In this document: positions 34,150 to 44,824 of the stretch, piece by piece
Position numbering within the stretch: position 1 is the stretch's first letter
How the letters are laid out: each line of letters begins with the position of its first letter
Notes under the pieces: generated by a model
What the model was told of the DNA's origin: nothing
The model's database searches: none
Seen by the model: only the letters and a program-made list of their open reading frames with translations
Assembly (NCBI GenBank): GCA_022478985.1
Contig: JAKSZP010009238.1
Span: 211,916-275,915, forward strand
Length of the DNA: 64,000 nucleotides
DNA from: Massospora cicadina
Lineage: Eukaryota; Entomophthoromycota; Entomophthoromycetes; Entomophthorales; Entomophthoraceae
Direction: 5' to 3'
Program-made: the position numbers and the translations under genes

Positions 34150-35664
34150 CTTCTGAATCAAGCATAAAATGTGCGTTACTCCTACTATGATTTACCCCTG
34201 GGGTTTGAACAAATTATTCTGACTGCACCACCGTCATGTTTATAAAGCAATATAATTTCTTTTGTAGTAACTCAGTTCTTTATATATAGGTTCAAGGCAC
34301 TAAGAACTTTGTGCAAGGTATTGTTAGTCCCTGAAAAATCATACACCACCTGTTTTAAAGAATAATTAAAACATAAAGCTTCCCAATTGTTATTAATAAT
34401 GCTGAACACTCAATCTATTTATTTAAAGTGGCATGAAATACAAAGTTTCCCTGAAGTTTTCTACTTCAATAGCATTAAATCTACCTTTAGCTGCTTATGA
34501 GGACGTTACAATTTTTTGCCTGAAGAGCAGCTGATAATTCCAGTTGAGATAAGTCTTAAACTTCTACAAAGAATGATGGATAAATCTAAAGCTATTAAGG
34601 TTTACAAACTTAGGAGTCTTGAGTTTACTTAAGTTTTTATTTTTCTAACTATACCAAAGAACGTATGGCGGTATTAGGAAACATGGAAAGGGAGTAAAAC
34701 TCAAGAATATTACAGGAAATGATCACACAATACTAACCAATAATGACAATGCCAAGGCGTTATACTGTTTAGGAGAATTTAACAACTTTGATATGGGTTT
34801 TGCAGCAAGTGGAGAGGGTAAATTAGAGAGACTTATTTGAAGATTTTTGAGGATATTTTGAAAAGGTGCTCAAGTTCTTAATTTGTGCCTTAAAGAAGTA
34901 CAAAAAATGGTCTTGGGAACTGAAGTCCTGTTCAAGTCAATTACTGTCAATGACTAAAGCCAGAGAATAGATTATTCTTAACTGATTCAGAAAATTCTTG
35001 GATGCTACCCTTCTGAAACCTTTTAAAAGTCCCTGAACATCACCCCTATTATTTGTGCGCAAAAATGAACGATTTTATAGAGTTGTCATGGACTACCAGT
35101 GACTCTATAAGGTAACAATCAAAGAGGCTTGTAATATTAAGAAAATAGATGATGCCATAAAGAGACCCAATGGTTCTAGTCACTTTTCTACAATAATCTA
35201 GCTTCAGGGTAATAACAAATTGAAATTCACCTGTATATCAAAAAAATCATGTGTTAATAAGTGTCTAAGGCCTCTTTCGACTTGGATGCCTCAAAAGCTC
35301 TTCAACGCCCCTTGACTGCCTTCCAGAAGCTCTTAATGGTTTATCTGGTGACAAGAAGCTTTAATGTGTCTTAATTTATCTAGGTTATATTACTTTATCA
35401 TAAGATGGACCTTAATCTATAACCCCCAACACCTCCGCAAATTTTTCATACAATTTTAAACAATAAATTTAAAGTTAAAGTCAGTAAAGTGCCCTTTATG
35501 CTATAAATTTTGATTTTCTCTATCCCCAATTTAGTTACAAGGAAAAAAGCTTCAGTTTGGGAACGTAGAAGGCTAGATCTATAACATACTAATCCAAACT
35601 TTTGAGAGACCTTGTAAACTTTTAAGCCTAGGTTACTCAAAAACCCCCTGTAGTGAGTGACAAC
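34150..35664 (+). pseudogene. pol: G5 reverse transcriptase remnant (continues 16410-18043)
   Basis: Plus-strand pol. LFVRKNERFYRVVMDYQ and KVTIKEACNIKKIDDAIK (about 35050-35160), then NGSSHFSTI and QIEIH (about 35170-35230), are the RT fingers-palm blocks. YLGYI near 35383 stands for YLDDI, and NNKFKVKVSK near 35460-35490 is the following LxKC block. The wording differs from G1-G4, so G5 is a separate family. It ends abruptly at the left LTR of G6; its RNase H, integrase and 3' LTR were not found. Confidence 0.75.
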
Positions 35665-36518
35665 TGTAAACTTTTACGTCTACTACACAGGTTCTGATGT
35701 GTGCTTTGTACAGATTGGAAATACTAATAAATCAGTTGGCAATAGTATAAATAAATCTCCCTAGTTAAATCTTCACAACCAATTTGAGTATTATCTCCAA
35801 CGCTAGAAAGGTGCTAACGCTCTTCCTTATATCTTAGTAGGTACTTATGGAAAGCAATGGAACTTCACCATATGTCACTTCCTCCTGATGGAACTTAACC
35901 AATTAGTGGGTTAAAATCTTTCCTTTCATCTATACGCAGGAGGCAGTAGCTTTTTTATAGCAAACAATAGACAAAGGATCAATATCTTTTAACTTTAAAC
36001 CCTAAGAATAGAACTCTAAACATGTATAGTAGTCTACACGCATTCAAGTATTCAAACCTGCTTTATTTAATAAAAAACAATGGGCTTTATAGGTAATATG
36101 GCATCCAACTATTCCATTGGAGACCCATTATAAAACAACAACAATCGCTAATGGATTAAGCCTCAAGATTCATCCCAAACAATATACTTCATCATTCGTC
36201 TAGTCAGATTTCACCACTGATTAGAATTCAACACTTTATGGTTTATGTCAAATTTATGTGTTCTAATGCCTTCTTTCAACCCAGCGAAAAATTATTATTA
36301 TGCTTGAAATCTGCTTAAGTAATGGTAATTTTCCCATTAACATCAGGTCACATTACCAAGAGGGGTAACTCGCAGGTTGCTAACAAAAGCGTTGTCAACG
36401 CCCAGAGACTAATAACAAACCTCAAATTGTCCAGCGACAAAATCTGATTAACTCATACATTATAATACCAATTATTACATCAATAAATAAGCCATATGTT
36501 AATTGTTGGTAATTGTCT

Positions 36519-36534
36519 CCTATGAAACATTAGT
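36519..36534. repeat. LINE target-site duplication, left
   Basis: CCTATGAAACATTAGT, identical to 38434-38449; sixteen bases is typical of target-primed reverse transcription, not of LTR elements. Confidence 0.85.
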
Positions 36535-36640
36535 TAGATTAGATTTATTCGAGGTATGCTGACCAGGGGACAGACAGTACCGATCACAACACTCAAAACG
36601 CCAAAAACAAACTACTAACCAGGTGGGAAGCAGAAACTGC

Positions 36641-38349
36641 TTAACCCACCATGGCAGAGGGTGAGGAGGGGTCGGGGGGTTGGTTTTCAGAAAGACCCAC
36701 CTCGATCAAGGGGTGTTGGTTACAGTACTGGATCAGAGCAGAGAGCCAGGGCGTTGGGGCATCTGCATAGTGGGGGCTGAGGTCAGCGTAGTAGGAGTTT
36801 TCCACTTCTGCATCAAGATAATGATGGGAAAGTGTTTCAACAAAAGCTGCGAGGAGAACTTCAGCTTCTTTGCGGGCTTCAGGAAGTTGGGTGAAAAGGG
36901 AGATACTGTGGCGGGTGATTTTGGCTGAGGGGTTGAATGAAGCAAGCGTTGCGACATTCATAACAGCGATTTCAGCATCATCAAATAGTTTTGAGATGTC
37001 ACTGCAGGGAGATTCAGGGAAGTCGGGGGGAAGAAGATGGTGGGCAGGCCATGCTGGAGCTGAGCCACTGACTGGGCCACCGCGGTGCGTAGTTTTGGGC
37101 AATGAGGAGAGGCCACCGCAGCTAAGGCGAGCTGGTGGTCACTTTGGAAGGGGGCTGTATTGGGTAGAGGAGCGAAATGGCGAGGGGTAAGGGTTTAATT
37201 GAAGTCGGGAAGGAAAAATTCTGCCCGACCATAATCGCCATGGCAGAGAGGTTGACCTGTATGCTTACTAATGAGGATATTACCTGATTCTTCAGTTTCA
37301 GCCAATAGATCCCATGGATTTTGGTTCACTGGAATAGTGGCATTTAAATTTGAGTGGGTAGGATTGGGCGAATGGGCAGCTGCTTGGGTGTGAATGTTGG
37401 TCCAATCATTGCTCTGATTGGCTGGCTTAGATTTAGGTGGGAGAGTGAGGATGGAGGTTTTGGGTGGGGCTGATTTTCCATGTGGGCCCACTGAACGAGA
37501 TTGGAGGGTGGGAGGGGGCAGCAAAGTGCCCCATACTGAACCTCCAGAGGGGGGCTCAGAAGTTGCATCAGCGGATTTGGCCTTAGGGGCACGCTCTTTT
37601 TGCATGGTCGATGCCAAAGCAGAGGGAACAAATCTGCCTACCATTATCGACCCGAGCCCAAAAGAAATGATCTGGCGCTGCAGCCACACTAGCGCGGGGT
37701 GGGATTTGTTGGGCTATGGTAGGGTGGTGTGGTATGATGGTGGCTGTTGCACGAGGAGCAGCAAGGCGTTCTGCACCAGATGGAATGGCAAAGATGAGGT
37801 TGGGCTGAGTGCCATAAGCCATGAGCCCCGCGACCAACTGGTCATACAAAACCTGGGGTGGAAGGTGGGATGGGAGATTTGCAAAGGATACCACTAGCGT
37901 GGTGTCTGAAGGGAGGCGAGTATGGGTTGTGGGAATGGGGGTTTTTTTAAAAAAAGAGGAGTTTGTGCTGCCGCTTCAGCATCCTCCTCAGATTGGAACC
38001 CAACGTCAAAGTAGCCCTTAAAAGGGCGGAAGTCTATAAAGCCAGCTGGCGCAAAGGCTGTAGTGGCTAGGTCAATAATTGCCTTATCGGCATATGGGAA
38101 CAAACGCCCATAGTCCACTCTGAGGCAATAGCGGATAGCAGAGCGAGGGAGGGCGAGAGGATGGGGGCGAGAAGGGTGGACGCGCGCCAGGTGGAGCGCT
38201 AAGTCCCGTGGGGGGACAAAACGGTTGGAAGCAGTGGGCGGGCTGTTTGAACCCATCTGAACGCGCTTGCCTGCAGGGCGGAAAACGCTAGGTGGGGGTG
38301 CACTGCTACCCCACACTGGGGTGGCAGGCGGCAGAGCCAAGGACATCAA
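36641..38349 (-). pseudogene. LINE ORF1 (gag-like, CCHC knuckle), frameshifted
   Basis: Four overlapping or adjacent open segments on the minus strand: 38349-37894, 37894-37583, 37689-37195 and 37102-36641, alternating between two frames, about 560 codons in all. The first part has an RRM-like word KGYFDVGFQSEEDAEAA; the second LVVSFANLPSHLPPQVLYDQ and a knuckle CSLCFGIDHAKRAC (37589-37630, CX2CX4HX4C); the third is Pro/Ser/Asn-rich; the last is helical (LFDDAEIAVMNVATLASF). Shifts fall at a T7A7 run (37942-37955), at CCCC after the knuckle and near 37050. Few in-frame stops imply recent insertion. Probable role: RNA binding in the element's particle. It could also be a processed copy of a host gag-like gene. 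Confidence 0.65.
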
Positions 38350-38398
38350 AGAATAGGTTTTTGGGCAGATGGCTGTAGATAAATAAACTTAAATTTAG

Positions 38399-38426
38399 AA
38401 TCGCTCAAAAGTGACTTTGAGCGGTT
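38399..38426 (-). other. Hairpin in the LINE 5' leader
   Basis: CGCTCAAA (38402-38409), loop AGTGAC, TTTGAGCG (38416-38423): eight perfect pairs, extended to eleven with one G-T pair. It starts about seven bases from the element's 5' end, so it would lie at the start of its RNA. Confidence 0.6.
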
Positions 38427-38433
38427 AAAGAGC

Positions 38434-38449
38434 CCTATGAAACATTAGT
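38434..38449. repeat. LINE target-site duplication, right
   Basis: CCTATGAAACATTAGT, identical to 36519-36534. Confidence 0.85.
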
Positions 38450-38827
38450 AATATGGTATAATTGAATCCTGATGGATCAATTAATATCCCATATGTAATA
38501 ACAACCAACAATAGTTATCATCTCCTATGATAATCACATATGCTATGGTAAATTTCCCACAAAGGATAAAGATAGATTTTGAATAATTGATTAAGATAGA
38601 TAATGTGGGCACACTAATAGCCCAACGCATCCCCAACATGACCAGATTATCCAAGAATGATAGATTCTCAGAGGCAGATGCCACTTCTTTTCTATCTTGA
38701 GTCCACCCTCATGGTTTTTTTATTTTCTCATAGTTCATCTCTTTTTATCCTTGATTGATGAATCTCTTCATGGTCCTTCTACTTAGCGCCTTTCCTCTTT
38801 GTATCCTCACTTCCACCTCTTTAAGTC

Positions 38828-39145
38828 ATGGTTCTTTGGCCCCATACTAAAAAAGGACTATTTCAGTCAATATCATTGATAATAAGTCTGGAAAACCTGG
38901 ATTTGGCTAATTTGGGCATCTACAACTTCACACCATTAGAATATTATGAGCCAGCTTCACCAATCCCTTGGTTCCTGTATGACCAGGGTGGGCACTCCGT
39001 TTTAGGTCATAGAATAACTCCTGAATCTCTGTATGCCTCTTCTTGGCAGACTGAGTTTAAACATGAGCTGATCCTGCTGACATTCACAGTCTTTGTTAAT
39101 CACATCATACTTCACCCCTTCTCTATGATATACAACAAAAGGTAA
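38828..39145 (+). CDS. G6 antisense ORF (105 aa), unknown
   Basis: An ATG-started, uninterrupted plus-strand frame of 105 codons inside a minus-strand element, between the integrase and the 3' LTR. It reads protein-like (ANLGIYNFTPLEYYEPASP, later LYDQGGHSVLGHRITPESL, hydrophobic C-terminus) but matches nothing I know. In this AT-rich setting such a frame is rarer than usual. The complementary strand also has coding-like text (a fragment DVINKDCECQQDQLMFKLSL), so this may instead shadow the integrase C-terminal domain. Confidence 0.3.
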   Translation: MVLWPHTKKGLFQSISLIISLENLDLANLGIYNFTPLEYYEPASPIPWFLYDQGGHSVLGHRITPESLYASSWQTEFKHELILLTFTVFVNHIILHPFSMIYNKR

Positions 39146-39599
39146 GAACACACTAGATCCTCTTAATCATGGCAACAAATTAAAAGGTGACATTTCTCCA
39201 AAATATTTATTTTCCTAATTTTTAAAAATTTCTTAATAATTTTATGTATCTTTGTCATAATGGATTTAGCCAAAATCATTAGGTTCAGTTGTCCTTCTTT
39301 GGACTTATGGTTTAGAAGTCATTTTTTGAACTTAACCAGAAAGTTTGGTTCTGAGGTCCCCTCTTGATACTCAACCAGTAAAATGGAACTTAACTTATTG
39401 TTGTAGGTTCAGCGGGCCCACGAGAACATTGCAATTATCTTTACTTAAATTTACTTTAAGTACTTGGTATGGACCAATTTCACTATATAACCATCCACAA
39501 TGTATTTAGCATATAGTCAACTGACACTCTCTTGTTGATAAGCTCAAATCCGGCCTGACCATAGGGTGTCCAACTTGTTTTTTCTTTTAAATCCATGAG

Positions 39600-40480
39600 C
39601 TTTGCAATAGGCCATCTTATCTCCAATATGGTACTCTTTAAATGCTAATCAATTTTGATTAACCTTCTTATTTACTATAATTCTTTCCTTTACTGTCAGT
39701 CAGATGCCTGTGATTGCAATTTGATCATATATTTTCCAGTTGAGTTAAGTATTGCTCTTCACTCATCCCGGAAGCTGGTTCCATTTCTGAATATAAAGTT
39801 CGCGGTAATGATGATCTTTGTCCATATAAAAGTCTAGACAGCGTTTTCCCGGCTGCCATATGATAGCTGATATTTTACACTAAGGTAATTGAGCTCAAAT
39901 AAGATCCCCAAGTGGGGTATTTCCCGTTACCATTTTGTGGCATTACGGCTAGAGTTTTATTGACTCTTTCTACCATTTCATTTATTTCAGGAAGAAGGGG
40001 AAAAGACACTACTCCTCTTATCTCCAATAGTTCGTTATGTCTTGGTATCATGTAAGATGATAAAGTTGGTTCCATTCTTACTTAATAATACTTATGGGCA
40101 TCCATGCTGGTACACTACTTGGTACAATATCTATCTAGCAGTGTTTGTAGGACTTACTATGCTCAAGACCAAAATCTCACCCTAACTAGTCAGATGGTTC
40201 TACAATTATAATGTACTTTGCTCTCCAGTACTAACACTCAAGGGTCCCATCACAGCTATTAACACCATGTGCCAAGCGAATTTGGGAGTACAAGCTGGTA
40301 TCCCATAGAATTTTAGTGGCTTTGTGGAGTTGACATTCAACACAACAGACTAGATAATCTGTGACACCATAAATGATTACTTACCAGTAAGATACTGTCA
40401 TAGATGGTCTATTGTTTTTCTTAGGCCATCATGCCCTACAACTTTGCGTGCAGATTTAGGTAGTTCTGAGGATTACAATG
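39600..40480 (-). pseudogene. pol: G6 integrase remnant
   Basis: Open at 39875-40075: NEMVERVNKTLAV (catalytic Glu block) and YPTWGSYLSSITLV, the usual post-Glu helix. Upstream frames at 40150-40480 hold broken core and zinc-domain pieces. Several stops. Confidence 0.72.
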
Positions 40481-40559
40481 TTTTAGAGTTTAACTCCTCT
40501 TTTATCAATAAACATATACAACTGTCTACTCTTCATCTCAGCATTTTCCATCGCTTTCT

Positions 40560-41288
40560 TTAAAGCGCTTTGAAGCCCCTGGGGTTTATCCCTGAAATTT
40601 TTTTTGATCATCCGTTGGAGTAATTTATCTGCTTTTTGGTACCTGACTTGAATGGAAGTTAATCTTTATAATCCGTCAGCATTCTGATGTGCTGCTCCTG
40701 CTCAGTGTAATTTAAAATCATAGGCTCGTGGTTTTAAAGCCCAATGTGCCAGTCGCTCCTCTAGCTCTTGAAAAATTATACAATCAGCATAAAGATGAAT
40801 GTTCAGTGACAACCTTATTATTTTCCCTGAATATAGACTCAAAGTTGCTTTTGGGGTATATCATCGCGAAGTACTAATACTCTGTAACAATGTAGTTCCT
40901 TTTCATGGGAGTCAATGTTCTACTCACATGCTCCACCAGATGCTCTTTCCCATCGTCATCTACTTGACTTAAAACGTCGTAAATTACTATTAGCAAGACA
41001 TAACTATGAATTATAAACTCCTGATTGAATATTGGTATTTCAGAAAAAAATAGTCATCAGATATCTTCTTAGATCATTAAATGCTTCTGGGGCCTCCTCA
41101 TTCCACACAAATTCTTTTTTATGATTCTGTAGATGAAATAGTGGTTTGGCAATTCTGGCAAACTCTTTGATAAAATGGCAATAGTTGCGCTGAGCATCAC
41201 AAGAAAGACTTGTATGCCCGCAACAATAATTATGTACCAACGTCTGCTCTATGCCATTATCTTCTTCAGCGCGGTTGCAACCTGCCAA
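40560..41288 (-). pseudogene. pol: G6 RT connection and RNase H remnant
   Basis: Open at 41040-41288: YCHFIKEFARIAKPLFHL and FVWNEEAPEAFNDLRRYL, the connection domain before RNase H. Downstream on the minus strand (41000-40650) there are broken RNase H pieces and the AHWALKPRAYDFKLH-type linker near 40720-40760. Confidence 0.78.
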
Positions 41289-41299
41289 AGTTCATCATT

Positions 41300-42100
41300 A
41301 ACTTTAAATAATTAAGCTCTTTCTTAAAGAAATAGCATTTCTTCAGCTTGATCATCATATTTTGCTGCTTCTAGGCATTTGAACACTTCATTAAAGTGCT
41401 CCAGCTAATTGGTAAAGGTCTTTCTATATACATTAGTGTTTAAGTGCACCAAAACGCAATTCAACTTCAAGTCACTCAAGATAGAATCCAATACTACCTG
41501 GAAAGTCGCTTTCACATTACAAAACCCTGGATATTCTCAATGGATGGTAATTTTTGTGCGTTAATTATTTTCACTTCTTTCAACCTTCCCTTATGAAATT
41601 TTATCTGCAAATACCCTGAGTTTAAACTCATCAATAAAGAGAACTTGGTTTCCCTTAGTCAATTGAGCATGTCATTTAGCCTTGGAAGCGGATATAAACC
41701 TTCTTAGTGATTTTATTTAACCGTTGGTAATCAATCACCACTCAATTTGATCTTTACTTTTTCTTTACAATAAAGATTAAACTCTCCCATGGACTTGATG
41801 ATGGTACAAGGATCTCATGCTCAATCAGTTTACTGATTTCTTCACTGACTACTGCACCAGCAGCCTTGGAATGGTGGACAGGTCACATTTATATCAATGG
41901 GTATTCCCCAGTGTCAACTTATGGATCACAATTCTAGCGCTTCCAAGGCCTTGATCATCCTGAGAAAATATCACACAAGCTTTTTAAGTTAATTGTAGCA
42001 CTTCTTAATGATGACGTTATGATAATCCATCCTGTTGCTTACTATTTTTTTAGTAAACAAGGCGGGTTGACCTTGGGACAAATATACCACACCAAGTTTT
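41300..42100 (-). pseudogene. pol: G6 reverse transcriptase remnant
   Basis: CVLVHLNTNVYRKTFTN (about 41413-41465) is the catalytic box with YLDD changed to HLNT, followed by LEHFNEVFKCLE. Earlier palm and finger blocks (41500-41950) are recognisable in pieces, for example a WWLITNG-type (DYRxLN) remnant near 41725. Inactive. Confidence 0.72.
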
Positions 42101-42639
42101 TAGCCAGCGCTGGTTTCAAACCTGTTTCAATCAAAACCCAATCTTGAGTGGAGCAGGAACCACCCCGCTATGCTACCACTCCTCCCAGTTACTTACTATT
42201 GACCAGTACGTTTATTCTTTCAGCAGCATCCCCCTGTTATACCATCTCCATTATCATTTTAAAAGTCATTGGACTATCTGATTTTTGCCATCAGGCTTAA
42301 ATGCGCAAACACAAAAACTTGGTTTTTTCTACTTTCTTGGTTTTTGCTCAGCTTATTTAACAGCTTCATATTTCACTTTGGCCTGGCATTATAATCCCCA
42401 GTGCTACCCAAGGCTCCAGTCTCAATTAATTTCATAGACATTGACTTCTCCATATAATTGTTCCAGGATCTCCAGTGTTGATCCTGTGTTAAAATTTAAT
42501 CAAACCAATGGAATGGTAATTACAGTATTTATTCTGACAGTATACACAGTTTTTGCAAATCTCCTTCAGCATTTTTTTATTTTTTAACTAATTTGTACTG
42601 GATAGTAATGATGCCATCATTATGATTAAATTCCAAAAT

Positions 42640-43020
42640 TGTTCTTCTTTTTCAGCAGAGTTTCTCTTTTCTGCTGATATGTCAAGGGCAGGGTTTGCCC
42701 ATCAATGGTCAGAGTATTTTTCCTAAAATCACACTTGACGCCATACTTTCTCAATAATTCCGTCAAATGAGTATGCTATAATCTTGATTTGCCAATACTA
42801 TGGCGGGAGCTAATACCATCAGCAATCTGAACCAATGTAGTTGAGCACTGTAGGCTCAACAAATTATTGTGATATCAGGTCCAACAGTTCCATATTCTTT
42901 CCATTGCTCTAAATCTAATAATATATTCTAATTGTTTCACCAATCGTTGAAATGATTTTTATGTGTTCACCACTGTCAATTATTGCTCTTAGTCTTATAA
43001 ATTGACAATAATGTCCAAAT
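42640..43020 (-). pseudogene. pol: G6 aspartic protease remnant
   Basis: ELLRKYGVKCDFRKNTLTID at about 42685-42750 is the C-terminal protease segment, nearly the same words as in G9 (IRKYGFKCDF). A decayed LQIADGISSRHSIG stretch (about 42795-42840) is the flap-to-AIVLANQDYDILIG part. The catalytic Asp block upstream is not clear. Confidence 0.68.
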
Positions 43021-43089
43021 AGATACACTTAGAGTATTGTAGAAATCTTTTTACTGTTTGAATCGCAGCATTACCTGTTTAATCTAAAG

Positions 43090-44820
43090 GTATTAATTAA
43101 TTGTGTGGATAGTCAGGATAAGATTCCTTGCTTATACTAATAGGGATAAATATGTTCAACTTGTCAAGTCTCACTTGAGTAATTCTTGTGTTCTTTTGAA
43201 GGATCTGATATTTCTGCTAACTGATGAGTGTATGGCTGAGCGACTTCTCTCACAATTTTGGGGTCATCATCTTCACTTTTTACAGACAATTGAATTAACA
43301 TCCAAATTAAACACCTGGTAAAACAGATCAGGTGTTTCTTTATCTACAAAAAATTGGAAATATCTAGGTCATCTTTAAATATATCAGGGGAACAGGAGTG
43401 ATTGCAGCGCTAGATTGTTTCATATATAGACCGTGGGTTTTTTCCTAAATCTTGACTGTTTTTTTATTTACCCTGTAGTAGAGTAAATTGCTCAAGAAGC
43501 TTCTTGCTTAAACATTGAGCGGTGAAATGCCCAAAATTCCACAATGGTGACAACAGATCTGAGTCTTGTCCTTTAGTTTCTCCCTTCAGGTTTATTTCCT
43601 GTTATGACTCAATTCTGTTGTTCTTTGAGCTTGGTGAATTTTACAGGATTCTGATTTCTAGCAGGAATGGCCTTAAATGTTTGATTAGGTGCTTTGAAGG
43701 TTGCTCCTAAGATATTAAGATGATCCACCATCTGAGATGTGGACATCTGGGTCACAAGCGCCAAAGCCACTGTGTGATGCAAGTCTCAGTAGGTCTAAAG
43801 TACTGCTTACATTGTAATACATGCATCAAAGTACGATAGTACTTTTGCACCAGACAGAAATTGCAATTTCAGTTTTTTGGTCAGAGAAAGATGCTATAAT
43901 CTCTTCCTTTCTGAATTAAATACCCATGAACTCCTTTTCACTGTTTAAAATATGTAAAGGACTACTGGAATCTGTCATAATTTATTATTGGGCTTTGCTA
44001 TATGTCAAATTACCACTAATGAGAAGGGCAACAGCAGATTTTGGCAATTAATGTTAAGGCAGTATAAAACTGTTTTTGCCTTCTGTCTATTGAAATATCC
44101 AATCTTTTTATCTCAAATTGGCAGAAAAATGTTGGTGTATTATCCTGATGAAATGTGGGTAATTTTAGCATTCATCAAAATTAATTTTTGTTGCTCCACG
44201 GTTGGAGTACCCCAGATTGCGACCTGATTAACAATAAGGTAAACTTCAGGAGCCATCTCTCAAATTGGAGCGAATATCCATGCATATTTATGTGTGGTTG
44301 TAATTTCATGACTGAAATTTTGGGCAAAATTATTGCTGGTTTCATTCACCTCCATTTAAGTGCAATAGAACATATGAGTTTCTTTTTCCTCTATGTGATT
44401 CACCAATTGCTTGTATCTTCATACTCCAGCATAAGCATTCTTTATCCATTTTCCTTTCTGTTTTCTAAAATACTTTTTTTACTAGTTTGGTCTCCTTTAA
44501 CTCAATGAGATGTACTTCTCATAATGGTTGTTGTTAACTTTTCTGACTTATTCAATTTCTTCCCCTGTTTTTCACATATGCTATCAAAGGTAGCAAAATT
44601 GGCCTGTGATGACAAGTTTAGTACATTCTTATTAATGGTACTAGCTGCATCCAAGGCTCCTAAGCTCATTATTGTATAAAAGTATTGATAATTTCTTCTA
44701 ATAAAATAGATTTAAAAACTCACTTACACCTTGTACTGAAAACCAATGTTAACTATTTGAGCTGGTTACTCTTATTAATGAGTATAAAATGTAAAATTTC
44801 AATTGTGTGGCTCTCTTAGC
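43090..44820 (-). pseudogene. gag: G6 gag remnant with frameshifted knuckle
   Basis: Near 43510-43550 the minus strand reads CHHCGI in one frame and HFTAQC in the next: a CX2CX4HX4C knuckle cut by one base. The rest is short open fragments between protease and the 5' LTR. No capsid motif is securely named. Confidence 0.6.
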
Positions 44821-44824
44821 TCTC

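Larger units (their letters stand above)
36535..38433 (-). mobile_element. GC-rich LINE-like element with ORF1 only ('half-LINE')
   Basis: 1899 bp, strikingly GC-richer than everything around it and far less decayed. It is bounded by a perfect 16-bp direct repeat and lies inside the G6 LTR, so both ends are known. It has a short 5' leader (38433-38350) with a hairpin, a gag-like ORF1 (38349-36641) and about 105 bases of 3' region ending in AATAAATCTAATCTA with no poly(A). There is no endonuclease, reverse transcriptase or RNase H. A 5'-truncated LINE would keep ORF2 and lose ORF1; this does the reverse. It is either an internally deleted copy or a true ORF1-only element mobilised in trans. 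Confidence 0.75.
35665..38683 (-). repeat. G6 3' LTR (split by LINE insertion)
   Basis: 35665-36534 aligns through its length with 44825 to about 45700, and 38450-38683 with about 45730-45957 (shared ACCAASCAATAGTTATCAT and GATAATGYGGGCAYACT). A pyrimidine run CTTCTTTTCTATCTTG follows at 38684, the complement of a polypurine tract. Confidence 0.75.

Noticed and set aside
35660..35720. RNase H-like reading (FYVYYTGSDVCF) continuing the G5 pol
   Set aside because: From 35665 on, the DNA aligns with the G6 LTR at 44825 through its whole length, so the resemblance to a TDAS block is chance.
36680..38021. Several long plus-strand ORFs (up to 159 codons at 37418-37897)
   Set aside because: They mirror the minus-strand ORF1 in GC-rich DNA; the knuckle and the protein-like text are on the minus strand.
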